From Pelagibius sp965227505 (GTDB lineage: Bacteria; Pseudomonadota; Alphaproteobacteria; Kiloniellales; Kiloniellaceae), in the NCBI RefSeq assembly GCF_965227505.1, contig NZ_OZ245757.1, forward strand, positions 4,340,001-4,404,000: a stretch of 64,000 nucleotides of DNA. Reading direction: 5' to 3'. This document shows positions 59,431-64,000 of this stretch, in pieces (within the stretch, counting starts at the first letter, position 1; each line of letters opens with the position of its first letter). The notes beneath the pieces were generated by a model. That model was given only the letters and a program-made list of their open reading frames with translations. It made no database searches and was not told the origin of the DNA. A program made the translations under genes and the position numbers.

Positions 59431-59973
59431 TCAGACGAGGCGGTCGCGCAGCCTGCCGATCCAGTCGTGCCGGGCCTGGGTCTGGGCGATCTCGAGGTCG
59501 AGCCAGGCGGGCAGATACCCGTCCTCCTCGCCGTGATGGCCACGCAGATCCGTGAGGCGCGCCAGTTCCCGCTCGCTGATGTCGTGCAGGAGCTCGGCCT
59601 GGACCCGCTGGTCCCCGACGTCGAGGAAATGCAGGAAGCGCATCTTCAGGGCGATGATCAGCTTGTTGATGTCGCTGACCTGCGGGCGCACGTTCGACGC
59701 CAGCAGCCGCAGCATCTCCGAACGGCCGAGTTCGGTGACAGTCAGAACCGCGTCCTCGCCCTTGGCGGCGGGGTCGACCTGTGCAACCAGTCCCTCGACT
59801 TTCAGGACCTCCAGCGGGGCGCCGACGAGATCCAGCGAGGGACCGACGATGCGCCCGGTAAAGTGCCGCACCTCCTTCGCCAGCTGGCCATACGACATCG
59901 GCCGGCCGGCCAGGATACCCAAAGCCAGCAGGCGAACAGCCTCGCTCGGGATCAGTGTATTGTCGCGGTACAT
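59431..59973 (-). CDS. PadR-like winged-helix regulator
   Basis: A 180-aa protein. The PadR-type winged helix is at about residues 10-90 (AVRLLALGILAGRPMSYGQL, GAPLEVLKVEGLVAQVD), followed by a helical C-terminal dimerisation part like Vir_act_alpha_C (DINKLIIALKMRFLHFLDVG). ATG 59973 gives the right N-terminus and has AAAGGG upstream. The frame opens from TTG 60102, which lies inside a palindrome resembling a Fur box, so that start is unlikely. It would be an iron-controlled regulator if the box is real. Confidence 0.8.
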   Translation of the reverse strand: MYRDNTLIPSEAVRLLALGILAGRPMSYGQLAKEVRHFTGRIVGPSLDLVGAPLEVLKVEGLVAQVDPAAKGEDAVLTVTELGRSEMLRLLASNVRPQVSDINKLIIALKMRFLHFLDVGDQRVQAELLHDISERELARLTDLRGHHGEEDGYLPAWLDLEIAQTQARHDWIGRLRDRLV

Positions 59974-60085
59974 GGCGCCGTCGCCCTTTCCGAAATCGGC
60001 TGGATAGGCAAGCCAGCCTACCCGACCGGATCGATCCAGTCCGTTAACAGCAATATAGCGCGTCTGCCCCGCGCTGTCCACGTAT

Positions 60086-60102
60086 TTGAGAATGATTCTC
60101 AA
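60086..60102 (-). promoter_or_regulatory. Fur-like box upstream of the PadR-like gene
   Basis: TTGAGAAT-G-ATTCTCAA, a 17-base palindrome identical in layout to iron-responsive Fur operators. It is 113 bases upstream of the regulator start. No plus-strand gene lies close enough to be its target. Confidence 0.6.
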
Positions 60103-60215
60103 TAAGTCCCGCCGGACCGAGCCCCCTCAACGAGCCTCCTAAAGCGAGGTCCGCCGGACCGTGCTTGGGACTCGGCCTGTGTTCCGCCGATCCTCTGGCA
60201 AACCCGGCGAAACCT

Positions 60216-61496
60216 TCAGCCCGAAGGCTCCTGCAGCCACGCGTTGAAGCGCTCCACCAGTGCCGTTCCGTTCTCGCTCCAGAACGAGGCGCTGTTGTGC
60301 AGCGCCGTGGCAAAGTTGTCCGGATGGGTCGGCAGGAAGGGCGCCACGTCAACATCCGCGACGATCACCGTGGGGCCGACCAGCGCGTGGGATGACCGCC
60401 GCGCCGGGCCATAGGGCAACCACTTGGTGATCTCAGCCAGGGGCTCCGTGCTGGTGGCGAAGCGGATGAACTCCAGCGCCTGCTCCTTGTTGCGCGCGCC
60501 CTTGGGCACGGCCCAGAGGTCGACGTCCCAGATCTGGTGGTCCCAGATCACGGTGTAGGGCTCCTGCTCGATGGCCACGTCGCGGAAGATGCGGCTGTTG
60601 TAAGTGGAGGTCATCAGCACCGCCTCCCGCGCCAGAAGCTGGCTCGGCTCTTCTCCGTCCTCCCACCAGACGATCTGGTCCTTGATGCTGTCCAGCTTGG
60701 CGAAGGCCCGCGCCACGCCTTCGCTGGTGGCGAGTTCCATGTAGACCTCTTCCGGCGCCACGCCATCGGCAATCAGGGCCCACTCCAGATTGCCCTTGGG
60801 GGTCTTGCGCAGGCCCCGCCGGCCCGGAAAATCATTGAGGTTGAAGAGATCGGCCATCCGGTCCGGCTGGTTTTCGCCGGCCTGATCGCTGTCCACGGCG
60901 ACGACCATGGACCAGACGACCGAGCCCACGGCACAGGGGTGCAGCGTGCCGGGCAGGAAGTCCTCGACGGCGGAGGTGCCGTCGGGTGCCGGCGGCAACA
61001 GCAGAGGGAGAGACTCGAAGAGACCTTCCTCACAGCCGCGGTCGGCCGTGGCCGGCTCGATATCGACAACGTCCCAGTAGACTTCGCCGCTTTCCACCTG
61101 GGCGCGGATCTGCTGCATGCCGCCCCGGTAGTCCTGACGCAGGATCGGCTGGCCGGTCGCCTCGGTGAAGGGCTTGTAGATCGCTTCTTCCTGGCTGCGC
61201 CCGTAGCTGCGCCCCCAGGAGACCACCACCAGCCGCTCGACGGCGGCGCCCGGCAGATCCTGGGTCTGGCCCGGATCCTGGGTTTGGGCCAAGTCTTGCG
61301 TTTCGGGCAGATCCTGGCTCTGCGGCGGTGCCTCGGCCTCCACCGGGGCCTGTGTCTGGACTTGTGTCTCGGTTTGCGTCTCGGTTTGTGTCTGGGCCTG
61401 GGCCTGGGCCGAAAGCGGCGCCTGCGCCAGCAGAACGGCCAGCAGACCGAACCCCGTCAGGCTGAGGCAAACCGTGGACTTGTTGCGTTCAGGCAT
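60216..61496 (-). CDS. Extracellular solute-binding protein, polyamine (PotD/F) type
   Basis: A 426-aa protein with a signal peptide (FGLLAVLLAQAPLSAQA) followed by a low-complexity Gln/Thr/Asp linker (about 35-85: QAQTQTETQTETQVQTQ, then QDLPETQDLAQTQDPGQTQD) unlike normal binding proteins. From about residue 90 it resembles PotD/PotF: VVSWGRSYGRSQEEAIYKPF, DVVDIEPATADRGCEEGLFE, and WDHQIWDVDLWAVPKGARN. It should bind a small cation such as putrescine in the periplasm. No ABC permease or ATPase gene is adjacent, so it is an orphan in this window. Confidence 0.82.
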   Translation of the reverse strand: MPERNKSTVCLSLTGFGLLAVLLAQAPLSAQAQAQTQTETQTETQVQTQAPVEAEAPPQSQDLPETQDLAQTQDPGQTQDLPGAAVERLVVVSWGRSYGRSQEEAIYKPFTEATGQPILRQDYRGGMQQIRAQVESGEVYWDVVDIEPATADRGCEEGLFESLPLLLPPAPDGTSAVEDFLPGTLHPCAVGSVVWSMVVAVDSDQAGENQPDRMADLFNLNDFPGRRGLRKTPKGNLEWALIADGVAPEEVYMELATSEGVARAFAKLDSIKDQIVWWEDGEEPSQLLAREAVLMTSTYNSRIFRDVAIEQEPYTVIWDHQIWDVDLWAVPKGARNKEQALEFIRFATSTEPLAEITKWLPYGPARRSSHALVGPTVIVADVDVAPFLPTHPDNFATALHNSASFWSENGTALVERFNAWLQEPSG

Positions 61497-61742
61497 GGCA
61501 GTTCCCCCCGCGAAGCTTTTGATAGCTTTGCCTTTTTACGCGCATCCCGGCAATCCCCGACCGGTGACTTATTTGTGCCCAAGGGTTAATCCCTGGGCGC
61601 AGCGCGCTGCCGCCCGGTGTCGCGCGGCGGCGTCAGCTGCAATTGCAGGGTCTTTTTAGATCCGGGACGGTGCCCCCGGGCGGCGTTTCGTAGCCCTGTC
61701 ACGGGCCCGGGGCCCCGGATACCGCATCGGAACCTGACGGCG

Positions 61743-62954
61743 TCAGGCGGCGCGGCGCAGATCCATGGCCTGCCAGATTTCACCCAGGGCCATCACCAGA
61801 TGGTCGAGATCGGCATCGTTGTGCAGCGGCGAAGGGGTCAGACGCAGCCGCTCGGTCCCGCGCGGCACGGTCGGATAGTTGATCGGCTGCACGTAGATCC
61901 CGTAGTCCGCCATCAGCCGGTCGGTGACCGTGCGGCAGGCGACCGGATCGCCGACCAGCAGTGGCACGATATGGCTCTCGGAGGGCATGACGGGCAGGCC
62001 GGCCTCGGTGAGGCGCCGCTTCAGGGTGGCGGCACGCTCCTGATGCGCGGTTCGCTCCGCCTGGCTGCGGCGCAGGTGGGACACGCTGGCCAGCGCCCCG
62101 GCGGCAATGGCCGGTGGCAGGGAGGTGGTGAAGATGAAGCCGGAGGCGAAGCTGCGCACGAAATCGGTCAGGTTGGCGGAGGCGGTGATGTAGCCGCCCA
62201 TCACACCGAACGCCTTGCCCAGGGTGCCTTCGATCACCGTCACCCGGTCGGCGACGCCGTCGCGCTGCGCAATCCCGCCGCCCTGATCGCCGTAGAGGCC
62301 CACGGCGTGGACCTCGTCCAGATAGGTCATGGCGCCGTGGCGTTCGGCCACATCGCAGATCTCCGCGATGGGGGCGATGTCGCCGTCCATCGAATAGACG
62401 GACTCAAAGGCGACCAGCTTGGCGCCATCGGGATCGGCCTCGGACAGCTTGCGGTCCAGGTCTTCTGGGTCGTTGTGCCGAAAGATCGCCTTTTTCGCAC
62501 GGCTCTGGCGGATGCCCTCGATCATCGAAGCGTGATTCAGGGCATCGGAGAAGACGGTGCAGTTGGGCAGCCGGCTCGCCAGGGTACCGAGCGCCGCCCA
62601 GTTGGAGACATAGCCGGAGGTGAACAGCAGGGCCGCTTCCTTGCCGTGCAGGGCGGCGAGTTCGCGCTCCAGCAGGACGTGGTAGTGGTTGGTTCCCGAG
62701 ATGTTGCGGGTGCCGCCGGCGCCGGCGCCGCAACGCTCGATCGCCTCGTGCATGGCGGCGATCACATCCGGGTGCTGGCCCATGCCCAGATAGTCGTTCG
62801 AGCACCAGACGGTGACCGCTTCGACGCCCCTGGGGCCGTAGAAATCAGCGCGGGGGAAGTTCCCCATCTTGCGTTCCAGATCGGCGAAGATCCGATAGCG
62901 GCCTTCTGCCTTCAGGCCGGCCATCTCTTCAGCAAAAAAACGCTCGAAGTCCAT
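61743..62954 (-). CDS. hemA: 5-aminolevulinate synthase
   Basis: This 403-aa PLP enzyme condenses glycine and succinyl-CoA, the alphaproteobacterial (C4) route into heme. Motifs are MDFERFFAEEMAGLKAEGRY, VWCSNDYLGMGQHPDV, GAGAGGTRNISGTNHYHVLL, TYLDEVHAVGLYGDQGGGIA and the PLP lysine in EGTLGKAFGVMGGYI. ATG 62954 is the family's normal start; the frame continues upstream without homology. A near-perfect FNR/FnrL site sits about 85 bases upstream (63037-63050), so oxygen control is possible. Confidence 0.95.
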   Translation of the reverse strand: MDFERFFAEEMAGLKAEGRYRIFADLERKMGNFPRADFYGPRGVEAVTVWCSNDYLGMGQHPDVIAAMHEAIERCGAGAGGTRNISGTNHYHVLLERELAALHGKEAALLFTSGYVSNWAALGTLASRLPNCTVFSDALNHASMIEGIRQSRAKKAIFRHNDPEDLDRKLSEADPDGAKLVAFESVYSMDGDIAPIAEICDVAERHGAMTYLDEVHAVGLYGDQGGGIAQRDGVADRVTVIEGTLGKAFGVMGGYITASANLTDFVRSFASGFIFTTSLPPAIAAGALASVSHLRRSQAERTAHQERAATLKRRLTEAGLPVMPSESHIVPLLVGDPVACRTVTDRLMADYGIYVQPINYPTVPRGTERLRLTPSPLHNDADLDHLVMALGEIWQAMDLRRAA

Positions 62955-63036
62955 GGGCTTGGTGTCTCTCACTCCAGTTTCGCAGGTATTTCGTCCCAGT
63001 CCGTCGACAACTCTAGCGCTGCCGAATGACTGGGCC

Positions 63037-63050
63037 TTGATACTCGTCAA
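63037..63050. promoter_or_regulatory. FNR/FnrL-like site upstream of hemA
   Basis: TTGAT-ACTC-GTCAA differs from the consensus TTGAT-N4-ATCAA by one base. It is 83 bases upstream of the hemA start codon. Confidence 0.45.
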
Positions 63051-63224
63051 TCTGCGCGTAGGCGTCCGACAACCTGCTTTGCTGCAACTCTAGCAATCCC
63101 GGCGAGCCCGGTCATAGCTCAATTTGCCCGATAATGACAAAGCTTTGTGAACAGGGTGTCAATTCGCCGCATAACCGCCGGTTTCAGGACGCCCGCAGGC
63201 GTTTCACCGGCCTTTGCGGCGGCC

Positions 63225-64000
63225 TCACGCCACCGCCGCCAGACCCTGCTCGGCCACCCAGGCCTCGGTGTCCGCCAGGGCGGCTGCAAAGCCCTCCAGC
63301 AGGCGGTCGATCTCCGCTTCGGTGATGATCATCGGCGGACAGATCGCGATGGTGTCGCCCAGGTTGCGGAATATGACGCCGTGGTCCTGGGCCCGGGCCG
63401 CGAAAAAGGCGCCCACCTTGCCTGCCGGGTCGAAGGGGGTTTTGCCGGCCTTGTCGGCGACCAGCTCGGCGGCGGCGATCAGGCCGATGCCACGGATCTC
63501 TCCGACGATGGGGTTGTCCTGGAAGCGCCGGAGGCCGTCCTGCAACCGCGGCGCGACAGCCTGGACGTGGTCGACGATCCGCCGCTCTTCGTAGATCTTC
63601 AACGTCTCCAGCGCCACGGCGGCGGCCACCGGGTGCGCCCCATAGGTGTAGCCGTGGCCGAAGGACCCGAGCTTCGCCGAGTTGTCGGCGATGGCCTGAT
63701 AGACAGGGTCTGAGATCAGCACCGCCGAGATCGGGACATAGGCGCTGCTGAGCTGCTTGGCGCAGGTCATGATGTCCGGTTCAAGCCCGAAGGTCTCGCT
63801 GCCGAACATCCGCCCGGTGCGCCCGAAGCCGCAGATGACCTCGTCGGCAATCAACAGCACGTCGTATTTCTTGAGCACCGCCTGGATCTTCGCCCAGTAG
63901 CCGTCCGGCGGTACGACCACCCCGCCGGCCCCCTGCAGCGGCTCGCCGATGAAGGCGGCGACCGTGTCCGGGCCCTCCTGCAGGATCAGGTCTTCCAGTT
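63225..64000 (-). CDS. Class III (omega-amino) aminotransferase, C-terminal part
   Basis: The 5' end is beyond the window; about 258 residues are visible. The sequence includes FIGEPLQGAGGVVVPPDGYW, LLIADEVICGFGRTGRMFGS and the PLP lysine in DIMTCAKQLSSAYVPISAVL, which match SpuC-like polyamine:pyruvate or omega-amino acid transaminases. Near the end are DHGVIFRNLGDTIAICPPMI and the C-terminal helix AEIDRLLEGFAAALADTEAW. The polyamine-type binding protein at 60216 hints at shared polyamine metabolism, but hemA separates them. Confidence 0.88.
   Translation of the reverse strand, partial: LEDLILQEGPDTVAAFIGEPLQGAGGVVVPPDGYWAKIQAVLKKYDVLLIADEVICGFGRTGRMFGSETFGLEPDIMTCAKQLSSAYVPISAVLISDPVYQAIADNSAKLGSFGHGYTYGAHPVAAAVALETLKIYEERRIVDHVQAVAPRLQDGLRRFQDNPIVGEIRGIGLIAAAELVADKAGKTPFDPAGKVGAFFAARAQDHGVIFRNLGDTIAICPPMIITEAEIDRLLEGFAAALADTEAWVAEQGLAAVA

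Overview
The window looks like chromosomal DNA of a GC-rich alphaproteobacterium, most likely of the Rhodospirillales/Kiloniellales type. The evidence is gene content rather than any rRNA: an ALAS-type hemA, an xseB-ispA-dxs isoprenoid block, a perfect CtrA-type box, PraR-like XRE regulators and a cbpA/cbpM pair. I see no rRNA, tRNA, CRISPR array or prophage. The only intact mobile element is one IS4-family insertion sequence.

Layout. 1-4500: end of a DUF1513 protein, an ECF sigma/anti-sigma pair on the minus strand, and a CHASE4-like sensor kinase. 4564-11964: the most distinctive block, with a PraR-like XRE repressor, a LuxR receptor, a LuxI synthase, an unknown 86-aa protein, a cytochrome P450, an MFS exporter and an acyl-CoA ligase-type enzyme, all on the plus strand, followed by a PilZ protein. 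12087-18366 (minus): a SleB hydrolase, then the sulfate assimilation operon cysG-DUF2849-cysI-DUF934-cysH. 18730-26637: a small lipoprotein, the queuosine operon queA-tgt-queG with a P-loop kinase-like gene, a 2OG-Fe(II) oxygenase, a nuclease, a second PraR-like regulator, and a BigR/SqrR-like ArsR regulator divergent from tusA. 26736-31174: an RND efflux pump.

31445-44107: HDAC-like deacetylase, xseB, ispA, dxs, a GAF histidine kinase with a CtrA box, a MATE exporter, tlyA, sppA, an rRNA uracil methyltransferase and a pentapeptide-repeat protein. 44200-46660: a repeat-rich accessory zone with REP-like palindromes, an IS4 element inserted in a REP loop, a divergent pair of small HTH genes separated by a 20-bp perfect inverted repeat, and a 24-bp inverted repeat. 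46666-64000: threonine aldolase, aroC, fabI, YihY, cbpM/cbpA, a glycine-zipper lipoprotein, pdxH, a CDF transporter, a universal stress protein, small unknowns, an SDR, a prolyl aminopeptidase, a GFA protein, a PadR-like regulator behind a Fur-like box, a polyamine-type binding protein, hemA with an FNR-like site, and a truncated class III aminotransferase.

The main candidate for a new system is the quorum-sensing-linked biosynthetic cluster at 4564-11503: signal synthesis, reception and possible repression sit beside a P450, an exporter and an acyl-activating enzyme. At DNA level, the most unusual observation is a recurring habit of short (11-18 bp) tandem duplications in the spacers, at least four of which duplicate the stop codon of the preceding gene.
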